The notes below the pieces were generated by a model that did no database searches, was not told the DNA's origin, and worked only from the letters and a program-made list of their open reading frames with translations. The translations under genes were made by a program, and so were the position numbers. A DNA stretch of 64,000 nucleotides from DAOUKH01 sp965219875 (GTDB lineage: Bacteria; Chloroflexota; Dehalococcoidia; SHYB01): NCBI GenBank assembly GCA_965219875.1, contig CBDCOW010000001.1, forward strand, positions 1,178,001 through 1,242,000, written 5' to 3'. Below are positions 9,010-17,907 of the stretch, in pieces (positions within the stretch are counted from its first letter, which is position 1; the number at the start of each line of letters is the position of its first letter).

Positions 9010-9103
9010 TTTTGGCGCACCAAAACAGGGCTACCCGCCCGCGGCTAGCCCTTGCGCGTATTCTAACAGGACTGCGTCGATTTTCGACAACGGCGGGTAT
9101 AAT
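9010..9103. promoter_or_regulatory. divergent mfd/proB promoter region
   Basis: A perfect TATAAT (9098-9103) on the plus strand is a good -10 box for proB; no clear -35 accompanies it. On the minus strand TAGAAT (9060-9065) is a candidate -10 for mfd. The mfd leader holds a perfect 6-4-6 palindrome, TTTTGG/CCAAAA, at 9010-9025. The proB leader holds a hairpin, CCGCC TTC GGCGG, at 9139-9151, just before the start codon, which could affect translation. Confidence 0.45.
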
Positions 9104-9168
9104 CGAAAGAGCCTTCGTATGAACTAGCGCGGCAAGCCCCGCCTTCGGCGGACGCCGCGGACGCGCCC

Positions 9169-10329
9169 ATGGTCTCATCCAGGTATCGCCGTATCGTCGT
9201 CAAGGTGGGCACCAACCTGCTCACCGCGGGCGACGACACGCTCCACGCTCCGACCGTCCGGCGGCTCATCGGCCAGGTCGCCGCGCTCCACCGCCGGGGC
9301 ATCCAGGTCGTGCTCGTCTCGTCCGGCGCCATCGCCGCGGGGCGGGAAGCCCTCGGCCTCATCGACCGCCCCAGCGGCGGGAACTTGCGGCGGAAGGACA
9401 TCCCCTTCAAGCAAGTGATGGCAGCCCTCGGTCAGAGCCGGCTGATGCAGCGCTACGCCGATGGCTTCGCGGAGCACGGGGTCCAAGTTGCCCAGGCCCT
9501 GATTACCAAGGGGGATCTCGACAACCGCGAGGGCTACCTCAACGTCCGCAACACGCTGGACGGCCTGCTCGATCTCGGCGTGGTCCCCATCGTCAACGAG
9601 AACGACGTGGTGGACGTGCGGGAGATCGGCGAGATCGTGTTCGGCGACAACGACACCCTCTCCGCCGCCGTCGCCAACGTCGTCGACGCCGGGCTCCTTA
9701 TCATCCTTACCGATACCGACGGCCTCTATGAGTCCGACCCGCGCCGCGACCCGGACGCCAAGCTCATCCATCGTGTCGAGGAGATCGACGAGCGCATCGA
9801 GGCACTCGCGGGAGGCGTCGGTACCGCCCGAGGACGCGGCGGCATGGCCACCAAGATCGCGGCGGCCAAGGCCGCGACGGCTATCGGCATTCCCGTCCTC
9901 GTCGCCGGCGGCCACGTTCCCCGGATCCTGGAGCGCGTCGTGGCCGGCGAGGAGATCGGCACCCTCTTCGCCCGCCGCGACGACCGTGTGCACAGCCGGG
10001 AGCGCTGGCTCCTGAGCGGTCTGGCCTCCCGCGGCCAAATCATCGTCGACGAGGGGGCGGTCCTCGCCCTTCGCGCCAGCCGGTGCAGCCTGCTCCCCGC
10101 CGGCGTCGCCGACATCGCCGGCGACTTCGGCCGCGGCGACGTGGTCGACATCTGCGACCCCGGCGGCGACCGCATCGGCAGCGGCCTCACGCAGTACTCA
10201 GCGTCCGAGCTTGAGCGCATCAAGGGCGCCAAGACCGGCGACATCGTTAAGCTGCTAGGCTATCGTTATATCGACGAGATCGTTCTGCGCGGCGACATGG
10301 CCCTGCTGAACCGCCGGGGCAATTCGTAA
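9169..10329 (+). CDS. proB: glutamate 5-kinase
   Basis: Phosphorylates L-glutamate to gamma-glutamyl phosphate, the first and feedback-inhibited step of proline synthesis. The 386-residue protein has an amino-acid kinase domain (residues 1-260: VVKVGTNLL, VVLVSSGAIAAG, IVNENDVVDV, GGMATKIAAAKAA) and a C-terminal PUA domain (about 285-365) as in the long form of the enzyme. The ATG at 9169 is followed by the family start SRYRRIVVKVG. proA begins 10 bases after the stop, so the two are co-transcribed. Confidence 0.97.
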   Translation: MVSSRYRRIVVKVGTNLLTAGDDTLHAPTVRRLIGQVAALHRRGIQVVLVSSGAIAAGREALGLIDRPSGGNLRRKDIPFKQVMAALGQSRLMQRYADGFAEHGVQVAQALITKGDLDNREGYLNVRNTLDGLLDLGVVPIVNENDVVDVREIGEIVFGDNDTLSAAVANVVDAGLLIILTDTDGLYESDPRRDPDAKLIHRVEEIDERIEALAGGVGTARGRGGMATKIAAAKAATAIGIPVLVAGGHVPRILERVVAGEEIGTLFARRDDRVHSRERWLLSGLASRGQIIVDEGAVLALRASRCSLLPAGVADIAGDFGRGDVVDICDPGGDRIGSGLTQYSASELERIKGAKTGDIVKLLGYRYIDEIVLRGDMALLNRRGNS

Positions 10330-10339
10330 GGACACGATC

Positions 10340-11623
10340 ATGACGACGACCGCGAATGAGACCGCCCGCCTCTACGAGCAGGCGCGTGCCGCGAAGGCGG
10401 CCTCCAAGGAGCTCGCCAAGCTGAGCGCGGAGGTCAAGAACCGGGCGCTGCTTAATCTGGCGGACGCCCTCGAAGCGCGTGAGGACGAAATCATCGCCGC
10501 CAACCGGCTCGACTTTGAGTTGGCCCAAGACGCCGGCCTCACCGGCGAGATGCTGGGCAGGCTCGAGCTCTCGCCCGGCGGGTTTCGCTCCATGGTCGCT
10601 AGCGTTCGGTCCGTCGCGTCGCTGCCCGACCCCATCGGCCAGATGGAGGACGTGCGCCTCCTCGATAACGGCCTCCGCATCGGGCGCCGGCGGGTGCCTC
10701 TCGGTGTGATCGCCTCGGTCTACGAGTCGCGCCCCGAGGTCACCGTCGATATTCCCTCACTGTGCCTCAAGTCGGGCAACGCCGCCTTCCTTCGCGGCGG
10801 CAAAGAGGCGATCAACTGCAACACGACGCTCGCCGGCATCGTGCGCGACGCCATCGGGGAAGCGGGCATCCCGCCCGACGCGGTGCAGTTCGTCGAGTCC
10901 ACCGACCGCGCGCTCGTCGCCGAGATGTTGAAGATGAAGGACTGGATCGACCTCATCGTGCCGCGCGGCGGCGGCGGGCTGATCGAATTCGTGGAAAAAC
11001 ACGCGACCATGTCCGCCATCACCGGGGGGCGCGGCGTCAACCACATCTATGTGGACCGCAGCGCCGACCTCGACATGGCCACCGACATCATCTACAACGC
11101 CAAAGTCCAGCGTCCGGCCGTCTGCAACGCCGTCGACGGCGTGCTCGTGCACCGCTCCATCGCCGAGGCCGCGCTGCCCCGCATCGGGGCCGCCCTCGCC
11201 TCCGCCGACGTCGACATGCGCTGCGACCCGGATTCGCTCCGCATTCTGCTCGACCGCGGCGTTAAGCCCATCCGGCCCGTGGAGGAGAGCGATTGGGGCT
11301 ACGAGTTCTGCGCCCTGATCGCATCGATTCGGGTCGTGGACGGCTTCGACCAGGCGCTAGAGCACATCGACCGCTACGGCTCGGCGCACTCCGAGGCGAT
11401 CATCACCAACGACTACGCCGCCGCACAGCGCTTCGTCAACGAGGTGGACGCCGCGGTCGTCCTCGTCAACGCCAGCACGCGGTTCAACGATGGCGCCCAG
11501 TTCGGCCTCGGCGCGGAGGTCGGGATCAGCACCGACAAGCTCCACGCCCGCGGCCCGATGGGCCTCCGCGAGATCACGTCGTACAAGTGGGTCGTCATGG
11601 GCGACGGTCAGGTCCGACCCTAG
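10340..11623 (+). CDS. proA: gamma-glutamyl phosphate reductase
   Basis: NADPH-dependent reduction of gamma-glutamyl phosphate to glutamate semialdehyde. The 427 residues are the usual length. Aldehyde dehydrogenase fold motifs include GVIASVYESRPEVTVD, KSGNAAFLRGGKEA, VPRGGGGLIEFV and the catalytic cysteine region QRPAVCNAVDGVLVH. The ending FGLGAEVGISTDKLHARGP is characteristic. It forms the proBA operon; proC is not in the window. Confidence 0.97.
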   Translation: MTTTANETARLYEQARAAKAASKELAKLSAEVKNRALLNLADALEAREDEIIAANRLDFELAQDAGLTGEMLGRLELSPGGFRSMVASVRSVASLPDPIGQMEDVRLLDNGLRIGRRRVPLGVIASVYESRPEVTVDIPSLCLKSGNAAFLRGGKEAINCNTTLAGIVRDAIGEAGIPPDAVQFVESTDRALVAEMLKMKDWIDLIVPRGGGGLIEFVEKHATMSAITGGRGVNHIYVDRSADLDMATDIIYNAKVQRPAVCNAVDGVLVHRSIAEAALPRIGAALASADVDMRCDPDSLRILLDRGVKPIRPVEESDWGYEFCALIASIRVVDGFDQALEHIDRYGSAHSEAIITNDYAAAQRFVNEVDAAVVLVNASTRFNDGAQFGLGAEVGISTDKLHARGPMGLREITSYKWVVMGDGQVRP

Positions 11624-11664
11624 CCGTCGGCTGCGTAGATCAATCCTAGCGTAGGGGGCCGCGG

Positions 11665-11988
11665 ATGCCGGAGCACCGATTCGAGAGAGAGTGCCGCACC
11701 CCGTACTCGGAGGCGTACCTCATCATGGAAGGCGAGGCGTCGCTGGGCCGCATCGACCTGCACTTCGCCGGACCCGTCGTCCACGGCGTGCTCGTGGTCG
11801 CCGAGCGGGTCACGCAGGACGAAGTCAAGGACCTCATCGAGTCCATCGACGAGGAACTGGTGATGTCCGCCAACCCCGACTGCGAGGACTTCGTGGTCGC
11901 CGTTTACCAAGGGCGCGAGATCGGGACGTACAGCTCCCAGGAGCTCGAAGAAGAGGAAGGGGCCGAGGGCGGACGTCCCGGCTGGTAA
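11665..11988 (+). CDS. small uncharacterised acidic protein downstream of proA
   Basis: A 107-residue protein I do not recognise. It is soluble, with no signal peptide or membrane segment. The first two thirds look like a compact alpha/beta domain (EAYLIMEGEASLGRIDLHF, then VLVVAERVTQDEVKDLIESI). The last 20 residues are glutamate/glycine rich. It follows proA by 41 bases on the same strand and could be the last gene of the proBA operon. Codon use matches the neighbours, so I believe it is a real gene, but no function can be given. Confidence 0.65.
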   Translation: MPEHRFERECRTPYSEAYLIMEGEASLGRIDLHFAGPVVHGVLVVAERVTQDEVKDLIESIDEELVMSANPDCEDFVVAVYQGREIGTYSSQELEEEEGAEGGRPGW

Positions 11989-12003
11989 CCCCGGGACGGG
12001 GCG

Positions 12004-13005
12004 CTACATCGCGCTCTTCGCCGACTCCGGCTCGGCTGCCCACCATCCCTTGCGGCGCGCGATGATGGCCAGGGCGATGAATCCCAGGCCTACGCCGAAC
12101 CAGAGGGTGCAGAGCCGGATCAGCAGCGTGGCCCCCGCGGCGGCGGCGCTTCCCAACCCCACCAGGGCTTGACCCAAGGTCGTGATGCCCGTCTCCGCCG
12201 CGCCGAGTCCGCCGGGCAGGAGCAGCACGGCCCCCGCCATCGTCGAGATGGACAGGATGAAGAGCGACTGGAACATCAGCTCCCAGCCCGGGTCCGCGCC
12301 TAGCCCCCAGAAGACATAGTAGAGCGCCACCGCCTCGCCGGACCACGAGACGATGCCCATGGTGGCCGCCACGGCGAGCGGCCGGGGCGAGAACAACAAC
12401 TGCGAGCTATCGAAGAAGGTGGCGACGAACGGTGCGTGCCGCTTGAGCACCGGAATTCGGCCCGCCAACGCCACCAGCGCATTCGCCAGACGCCGGTTGC
12501 GGAAGCCGGCGACAGCTACGACTGTGGCCGCACCCAGCCCAACCAAGGGCAGCCATCCATAGTCGACGAAGATCAGCCCGATCGCGGCAAGCACCAGCAT
12601 GGCGACGCCGTCGCTGATGCGCTCCGCGATGACGATGGGAGCGGTCTTCGCGGGGTCGGCATCGTAGCGCACCTTCAGGAAGTAACTCTTGATCCACTCG
12701 CCCACCTTGGCCGGCGTGATCGACATGCCGAGCCCGGAGAGGAAGATGAGCAGGCTGTCGCCGAACGGCACACCTCGGACATTCGTCAGCCGCAGGTAAT
12801 ACTCCCACTTCACGAAGCGCAGGATGTAGTTGAACAGGGTCAGGAGCAGGATATAGGGGATGAATTCCCAGCGGAACTCCGCCAGAACGTCGCCGGTCTC
12901 GGAGAGACTGCCGGATAGCTCGATATAGAGCAGCAGGCCGGCGACGACCACCAGGCCGAGGCCGACGGAAATGAGCAGTTGTTTGCGAAGTTGACCGGCT
13001 CTCAC
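12004..13005 (-). CDS. YbhN/LPG-synthase-type flippase-like membrane protein
   Basis: A 333-residue polytopic protein of the lysylphosphatidylglycerol-synthase transmembrane family (UPF0104/AglD/YbhN group), with about eight hydrophobic helices. Typical motifs are LRFVKWEYYLRL near residue 65 and the loop GMSITPAKVGEWIKSYFLK, followed by RISDGVAMLVLA and LLLPGGLGAAETGI. It lacks the soluble catalytic domain of MprF, so no aminoacyl transfer is implied; lipid or isoprenoid-carrier translocation is the usual guess. GTG start. It is downstream of the split transketolase genes on the same strand. Confidence 0.85.
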   Translation of the reverse strand: MRAGQLRKQLLISVGLGLVVVAGLLLYIELSGSLSETGDVLAEFRWEFIPYILLLTLFNYILRFVKWEYYLRLTNVRGVPFGDSLLIFLSGLGMSITPAKVGEWIKSYFLKVRYDADPAKTAPIVIAERISDGVAMLVLAAIGLIFVDYGWLPLVGLGAATVVAVAGFRNRRLANALVALAGRIPVLKRHAPFVATFFDSSQLLFSPRPLAVAATMGIVSWSGEAVALYYVFWGLGADPGWELMFQSLFILSISTMAGAVLLLPGGLGAAETGITTLGQALVGLGSAAAAGATLLIRLCTLWFGVGLGFIALAIIARRKGWWAAEPESAKSAM

Positions 13006-13043
13006 GGTGGGCCTGGTCCGCCAGGGCGGACCGTCTCGGCGGC

Positions 13044-13988
13044 TTACCGCTTTCGGCTCACCGCCCGCCGGGCCGCGTCGGCCGCGTCGGCGGAGGTCAG
13101 GTTGTACTTGACGAGCAACTCTTCGGGCTTGCCCGACTCAGCGTACCCCCTTAGCGCCACGAATTCCATCGGTACGGGCGTCGAGAGCGCCACCGCGGCG
13201 GCCGCCGCGCTCCCCAGTCCGCCGTGGAGCTGGTGTTCCTCGGCGGTCACGATCGCCCCTGTGTCCGCGGCAGCGTCCGCGATCGCCTCGTCGTCGATGG
13301 GCTGGATGGTCGCCATGTTGAGTACCCGGGCCTCGACGCCTTCGTCGGCGAGGACATCCGCCGCTTCCAGCGCCGCCGCGGTCATGATTCCGCAGGCGAT
13401 GATGGTCACGTCCCGGCCCTCGCGGAGCCGGATCGCCTTGCCCGCCGCAAATTGGTAGTCCGGCGGCAGGATGATCGGCGTGGCGGGGCGGCTCAGCCGG
13501 ATGTAAAAGGGGCCGTGGGCCGCCGCCGCGGCGCGCACCGCCGCCTCGGTCTCCACGGCGTCGGCGGGCACGATCACGGTAAAGGAGGGCAGGGCCGTCA
13601 TGAGCGCCACGTCCTCGATCGCTTGGGCGGAGATGCCGTCCTCGCCGGTGACGATTCCGGCGTGCGTGGTCACGATCTTCACGTTCAGGCCGGGCTGGGA
13701 AATGCCGACGCGTATCTGGTCGTAGGCCCGCGACGTCGCGAACACCGCGAAGGTGCTCACGAAGGGTATCTTCCCCGCCGAGGCGAGCCCCGCCGCGACG
13801 CTCATCATGTTCTGCTCCGCCGCTCCGAGGTCGAAGAACCGCTCGGGGAACTTTTGGCTGAAGTCGACCGACATGACCGACTTGTTCAAGTCGCCACCGA
13901 CGAAGACGACGTTGGGGTCTTCCGCGCCCAGCGCGGAGAGGACCTCGCCGAAGCGGTTGCGGGTCGCCTCTTTCACCGGGGTGGTCAT
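13044..13988 (-). CDS. transketolase, C-terminal subunit
   Basis: Carries the pyrimidine-binding and C-terminal domains of a two-subunit transketolase. The 314-residue protein starts with the RNRFGEVLSALG segment, then DLNKSVMS and FFDLGAAEQNMMSVAAGLA with the conserved Glu that activates thiamine diphosphate, and continues with TTHAGIVTGEDG and a transketolase C-terminal domain. It begins 4 bases inside the end of the N-terminal subunit gene, so translation is coupled. The pair is expected to form a heterotetramer in the pentose phosphate pathway. Similar split enzymes can act in other ketose transfers, so the exact substrate is open. Confidence 0.9.
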   Translation of the reverse strand: MTTPVKEATRNRFGEVLSALGAEDPNVVFVGGDLNKSVMSVDFSQKFPERFFDLGAAEQNMMSVAAGLASAGKIPFVSTFAVFATSRAYDQIRVGISQPGLNVKIVTTHAGIVTGEDGISAQAIEDVALMTALPSFTVIVPADAVETEAAVRAAAAAHGPFYIRLSRPATPIILPPDYQFAAGKAIRLREGRDVTIIACGIMTAAALEAADVLADEGVEARVLNMATIQPIDDEAIADAAADTGAIVTAEEHQLHGGLGSAAAAAVALSTPVPMEFVALRGYAESGKPEELLVKYNLTSADAADAARRAVSRKR

Positions 13989-14944
13989 CCCGCCAGTTCC
14001 TTCATCGCTTGCTCGTATTGCTCGGCGTTGGGAGCTTTGCCGTGGAAGTCGGGGTTCCCTTCCATGAAGCTGACGCCCTTGCCCTTCACCGTGTCCGCCA
14101 CGATGGCGGCGGGGCTGTCGTGCGCCGCCGCACGTTCCAGCGCCGCCGTGATTGACGGCATGCTATGCCCGTCGATCACCTCGGTGCGCCAGCCGAACGC
14201 GCGCCACTTCTCTTCGATGGGCTCCAGGTCGAGCACGTCCTTGGTGGCGCGGTCGTTCTGGATGCCGTTGCGGTCGATGAGCGCCACGATGTTGCTCAGG
14301 CGGTAGTGCTTGGCGGCCATGGCCGCCTCCCAGACCTGCCCCTCGTCGAGCTCGCCGTCGCCGAGCATCACGAAGATGCGGGCGTCGATCCCGTCGAGGC
14401 GCAGCGCCAGCGCCGTCCCGACGCCGAAGGAGAGCCCCTGCCCCAGGGAGCCCGAGGACATCTCGACGCCGGGGGTCTTCACCGAGGCGTGTCCCTGTAT
14501 GCGGCTGTTGATCCTGCGGAACGTTTGGAGCTCTTCCACGGGGAAGTAGCCGCTTTCGGCTAGGGCCGCGTAGAGCGCGGGGCAGCAGTGTCCCTTGCTG
14601 AGGATGAAGCGGTCGCGGCCGGGCCAGCGCGGGTCGTCGGGGCGGTGGCGCAGCGCGTCGAAGTAGAGCGCGGCGACCATGTCGATGGCGGAGAGGGAGC
14701 CGCCGGGGTGGCCGCTCTGCGCCTGGTACGTCATCTCGACGATGTACCGGCGCAGCACGCGCGCAGTCGCCTCGAGCTTGGCGATGGAATGGGAAGTCGT
14801 GCCGGGCCGTGCGGTGGCGGCGTTACCGGCTGCGGGGGCCGAGTTGTCGTCCTGGCGCAACTGATTCGTGTTCCACGGAACTCGGCTGGGAACCTGACTG
14901 AAGCCGGTCGCGTGATTATACGGCCCCCTACGGGGGGTGTCCAT
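13985..14944 (-). CDS. transketolase, N-terminal (thiamine diphosphate-binding) subunit
   Basis: Binds the diphosphate end of thiamine diphosphate. Family motifs are AQSGHPGGSLSAIDMVAALYF, FILSKGHCCPALYAAL, SLGQGLSFGVG and the TPP motif GDGELDEGQVWEAAMAA...IVALIDRN. The listed ATG gives 319 residues, of which the first 50 or so are not family-like. A later non-ATG start is possible, but none has a good ribosome site, whereas a GGAGG lies 13 bases before this ATG. It is divergent from the molybdenum hydroxylase gene. Confidence 0.88.
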   Translation of the reverse strand: MDTPRRGPYNHATGFSQVPSRVPWNTNQLRQDDNSAPAAGNAATARPGTTSHSIAKLEATARVLRRYIVEMTYQAQSGHPGGSLSAIDMVAALYFDALRHRPDDPRWPGRDRFILSKGHCCPALYAALAESGYFPVEELQTFRRINSRIQGHASVKTPGVEMSSGSLGQGLSFGVGTALALRLDGIDARIFVMLGDGELDEGQVWEAAMAAKHYRLSNIVALIDRNGIQNDRATKDVLDLEPIEEKWRAFGWRTEVIDGHSMPSITAALERAAAHDSPAAIVADTVKGKGVSFMEGNPDFHGKAPNAEQYEQAMKELAG

Positions 14945-15128
14945 TACCCGGCCGGCGCCTCCGCTGAGGCTCTTGCGTACCGATGCTGACTAATGCTTGG
15001 GTGGGGAGGGGGTCCTCTCTCAGAGGGGGAGAGGCGTGATGTCTGCAAGACAGCCATGCATGAATCGGCTAGAATTGGCTGGACTTTCTACCCTCGCACA
15101 GCCCCATTTCCTGATAAGGAGCGGCTTG

Positions 15129-17405
15129 ATGACTACCACCGCCGATCGCCCCGCCGAGTACAAGGTCGTAGGCTCCCGGCCCATTCGCCACGACGGCGTG
15201 GACAAGGTGACCGGCAAGGCCAAGTACGGCGGCGATTACACCGCCCCCGATCTTCTCCACGGCAAGATCGTGCGCAGCCCGCACGCGCATGCCCGTATCA
15301 AGAGGATCGATTCCTCCAAGGCCGAGGCTCTGGACGGGGTCCGCGCCATCGTCACCCACGCCGACCTTTCCGCGGACGACGTGAAGGAGAGCGACCTGCG
15401 CAAGACGCTGGGCAACATCCCCGTCGCCGCCGAGAACGTCTTGGCCAACAAGAAGGCGCTCTACAAGGGGCACGCCATCGCCGCGGTGGCGGCCTCCAGC
15501 CCGCACATCGCCGAGCAGGCCGTCGATCTCATCGAGGTCGAGTACGAAGTCCTGCCCGCCGTACTCGACGTCCGGGCGGCGATGGCCTCCGGCGCGGCCA
15601 TCCTCCATGAGCAACTGATGGAGAACGATAAGAGCCTTCCCGACGCCGGCCAGCGTACGAACGTCGCCGACCGGCTCCACTTCGGCCGCGGCGACCTCGC
15701 TCGCGGCTTCGAGGAAGCCGACGTGATCGTCGACCGGGAGCTCGACACGCAGCCGGTCCACCAGGGCTACATCGAGCTGCACAACAGCACCGCGAACTGG
15801 AACGCCGACGACCGGGTCACGGTCTGGACGAGCACGCAGGGCGCGTTCGCCGTCCGTACGCAGACCGCCGCCATGATCGGTCTACCCGAGTCATCGGTGA
15901 AGGTCGTGCCGATGGAGATCGGCGGCGGCTTCGGCGGCAAGATCAACAGCTACTTCGATCCCGTGGCCGCGCTGCTTTCGAAGAAGACCGGCCACCCGGT
16001 CAAGTTCGTCATGAACCGCCGCGAAGTCTTCGAGGCCACCGGTCCCACCTCCGGCTCGCACTTGCGCTGCAAGATGGGAGCGAAGAAGGACGGGACGATC
16101 ACGGCCATTGAGCTCTACATGGCGTTCGAGGCGGGGGCCTACCCCGGCTCGCCCGTCGGCGCCGGCTGCATGTGCGCCATCGCTCCCTACAACGTCGAGA
16201 ACTTCGCCGTCGACGGACTCGACGTGGTCGTCAACAAGCCCAAGGTCGCCGCCTACCGTGCCCCCGGCGCGCCCCAAGGGGCCTACGCCGTCGAGACGGT
16301 CATCGACGAGCTCGCCGGCAAGCTCGGCATGGACCCCATGGAGCTGCGGCTGAAGAACGTTTCCGAAGAGGGTGACCGCCAGGTCACCGGCGTGCCCTTC
16401 CCCAAGATCGGGGCGTCCACGGTCGAGCGGGCGATGAAGGAGCATCCGCACTACAGCGCCCCCAAAGGCCCCAACCAGGGCCGCGGCGCCGCGATGGGCT
16501 TCTGGTTCAACGCCGGGATGCAGTCCTCCGCCTCGATCAGCGTCAACACCGACGGCGCGGTCAACCTCGTCACCGGCTCCGTCGACATCGGCGGGACCCG
16601 CGCCGCGCTGGCGATGCAGGCCGCCGAGGTGCTCGGCCTCACCGCCGAGGACGTCCACCCTTCCGTCGCCGACACCGACTCCATCGGCTACACCGGCGTC
16701 ACCGGCGGTAGCCGCACCGCCTTCTCCACCGGCATCGCAGTCGTCAGCGCCGCCGAGATGATCAAGGAGGAGATGATCGCCCGCGCCGCCAAGATGTGGG
16801 AGACCCAGCCCGAGGACATCGACTACGTGGACGGCGTGTTCATCTCGAAGAAGGACCCGGCGGACCGGCTGACCTTCAAGGAGGTCGCCGCCAAGATGAA
16901 CAACACCGGCGGGCCCATCGTCGCCTCCGCGAGCTCGAACCCCACCCAGGTCGGCCCCTCCTTCGCCGGCCTGCTCGTCGACGTCACCGTCGATCCCGAG
17001 ACGGGCAAGGTGGACTTCGACCGCGTCACCGCGTTCCAGGACGTGGGGCAGGCGGCGCACCCCAGCTACGTCGAGGGCCAGATGCAGGGCGGGACCGTCC
17101 AGGGTCTGGGCTGGGCGTTGAACGAGGAGTACTTCTACGGCGGCGATGGCGTGATGGCGAATTCGAGCTTCCTCGACTACCGCATGCCCACCAGCCTCGA
17201 TCTGCCGGAAGTCGAGGCCGTCTTCGCCAACGTGCCGAACCCCGGGCACCCCTTCGGCCTGCGCGGCGTTGGCGAGGTCTCCATCGTGCCGCCGATGGCC
17301 GCCGTGGCCAACGCCATCACCGACGCCATCGGCCGCCGCCTCACCGCCCTGCCGATGAACCCCGCGGCGGTGCTCCAGGCGCTGGAGGAAGAGCAGGAGG
17401 GCTAG
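15129..17405 (+). CDS. xanthine dehydrogenase-family molybdopterin-binding subunit, orphan
   Basis: A 758-residue large subunit of the molybdenum hydroxylase family (xanthine dehydrogenase, aldehyde oxidoreductase, CoxL-like). Motifs include GVDKVTGKAKYGGDY, SPHAHARI, the cofactor loop IGGGFGGK, the AAYRAPGAPQGAYAVE segment and the LRGVGE box with the catalytic glutamate. It lacks the AYxCSFR loop of true CO dehydrogenases. The ATG at 15129 follows an AAGGAG site and opens with the family start; upstream codons to 14997 run through repeat-like sequence. No FAD or [2Fe-2S] subunit gene is adjacent, so its electron-transfer partners must be elsewhere. Substrate unknown. Confidence 0.9.
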   Translation: MTTTADRPAEYKVVGSRPIRHDGVDKVTGKAKYGGDYTAPDLLHGKIVRSPHAHARIKRIDSSKAEALDGVRAIVTHADLSADDVKESDLRKTLGNIPVAAENVLANKKALYKGHAIAAVAASSPHIAEQAVDLIEVEYEVLPAVLDVRAAMASGAAILHEQLMENDKSLPDAGQRTNVADRLHFGRGDLARGFEEADVIVDRELDTQPVHQGYIELHNSTANWNADDRVTVWTSTQGAFAVRTQTAAMIGLPESSVKVVPMEIGGGFGGKINSYFDPVAALLSKKTGHPVKFVMNRREVFEATGPTSGSHLRCKMGAKKDGTITAIELYMAFEAGAYPGSPVGAGCMCAIAPYNVENFAVDGLDVVVNKPKVAAYRAPGAPQGAYAVETVIDELAGKLGMDPMELRLKNVSEEGDRQVTGVPFPKIGASTVERAMKEHPHYSAPKGPNQGRGAAMGFWFNAGMQSSASISVNTDGAVNLVTGSVDIGGTRAALAMQAAEVLGLTAEDVHPSVADTDSIGYTGVTGGSRTAFSTGIAVVSAAEMIKEEMIARAAKMWETQPEDIDYVDGVFISKKDPADRLTFKEVAAKMNNTGGPIVASASSNPTQVGPSFAGLLVDVTVDPETGKVDFDRVTAFQDVGQAAHPSYVEGQMQGGTVQGLGWALNEEYFYGGDGVMANSSFLDYRMPTSLDLPEVEAVFANVPNPGHPFGLRGVGEVSIVPPMAAVANAITDAIGRRLTALPMNPAAVLQALEEEQEG

Positions 17406-17406
17406 C

Positions 17407-17830
17407 TCACCTGCGCGCCTAGCGGCGCGTGCCCTCTCTCAATCTCTCCCAGAGGGAGAGAGGTTTGAGGTGTGCTCCCCCAGAGGGGAAGAGGTGTGCT
17501 CCCCCAGAGGAGACCCTTGCGTAACCCGTCCGTCTCCGTCTTTCCCGCGAAAGCGGGAATCTATCCCTCCCGTAGGGGCGCCCCTTGTGGGCGCCCTCCC
17601 CTCCGGCCTCTCCCCCTCTGGGGGAGATTTGAGAGAGGGCGCGCGTCGCTAGGCGCGCGAGCGCCCGACAGGGCGCTTCTCCCTCCTCGACCCCGGTTAC
17701 GCAAAGGTCTCCCACGGGAGAAGACTGAGAGGAGGGGCCCCTGATTACCGCCACAGGCACACGCGCCCGCCGTCGTCGTCGGTAACCCGATTCTGCAAGG
17801 GTCTCCTCTGGGAGACGGCACGCGCCACAA
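17407..17830. repeat. cluster of interspersed GC-rich repeat modules
   Basis: About 420 bases without a gene, built almost wholly of repeat modules. They include the CGCGCC TAGC GGCGCG palindrome with TGCCCTCTCTCA (17413-17440) and an inverted copy near 17635-17665, several CTCCCnnnGGGGAG hairpins, and GGTTACGCAAAGGTCTCC near 17695. Related sequence occurs at 3208-3436, 18184-18247, 25540-25590, 49255-49395 and 58480-58560. The short hypothetical frames here are incidental. Confidence 0.65.
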
Positions 17831-17835
17831 CCCGC

Positions 17836-17883
17836 TTGACATGCCCTCCGCGCGGGGCTATCATCATGTCAGAACGTACGTTC
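17836..17883 (+). promoter_or_regulatory. sigma-70-type promoter with a LexA-type box
   Basis: TTGACA (17836-17841), a 17-base spacer and TATCAT (17859-17864) form a near-consensus promoter. Seven bases after the -10 lies a perfect palindrome, GAAC GTAC GTTC (17872-17883), placed over the expected transcription start. It matches the GAAC-N4-GTTC box bound by LexA in Gram-positive bacteria; that this organism's LexA binds it is inference. The same 14-base string GAACGTACGTTCTT recurs with the same arrangement at 60465-60476. Downstream is a tandem repeat array, not a recognisable gene. Confidence 0.6.
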
Positions 17884-17907
17884 TTCGGCCGGGATACGGA
17901 ACCGTCG

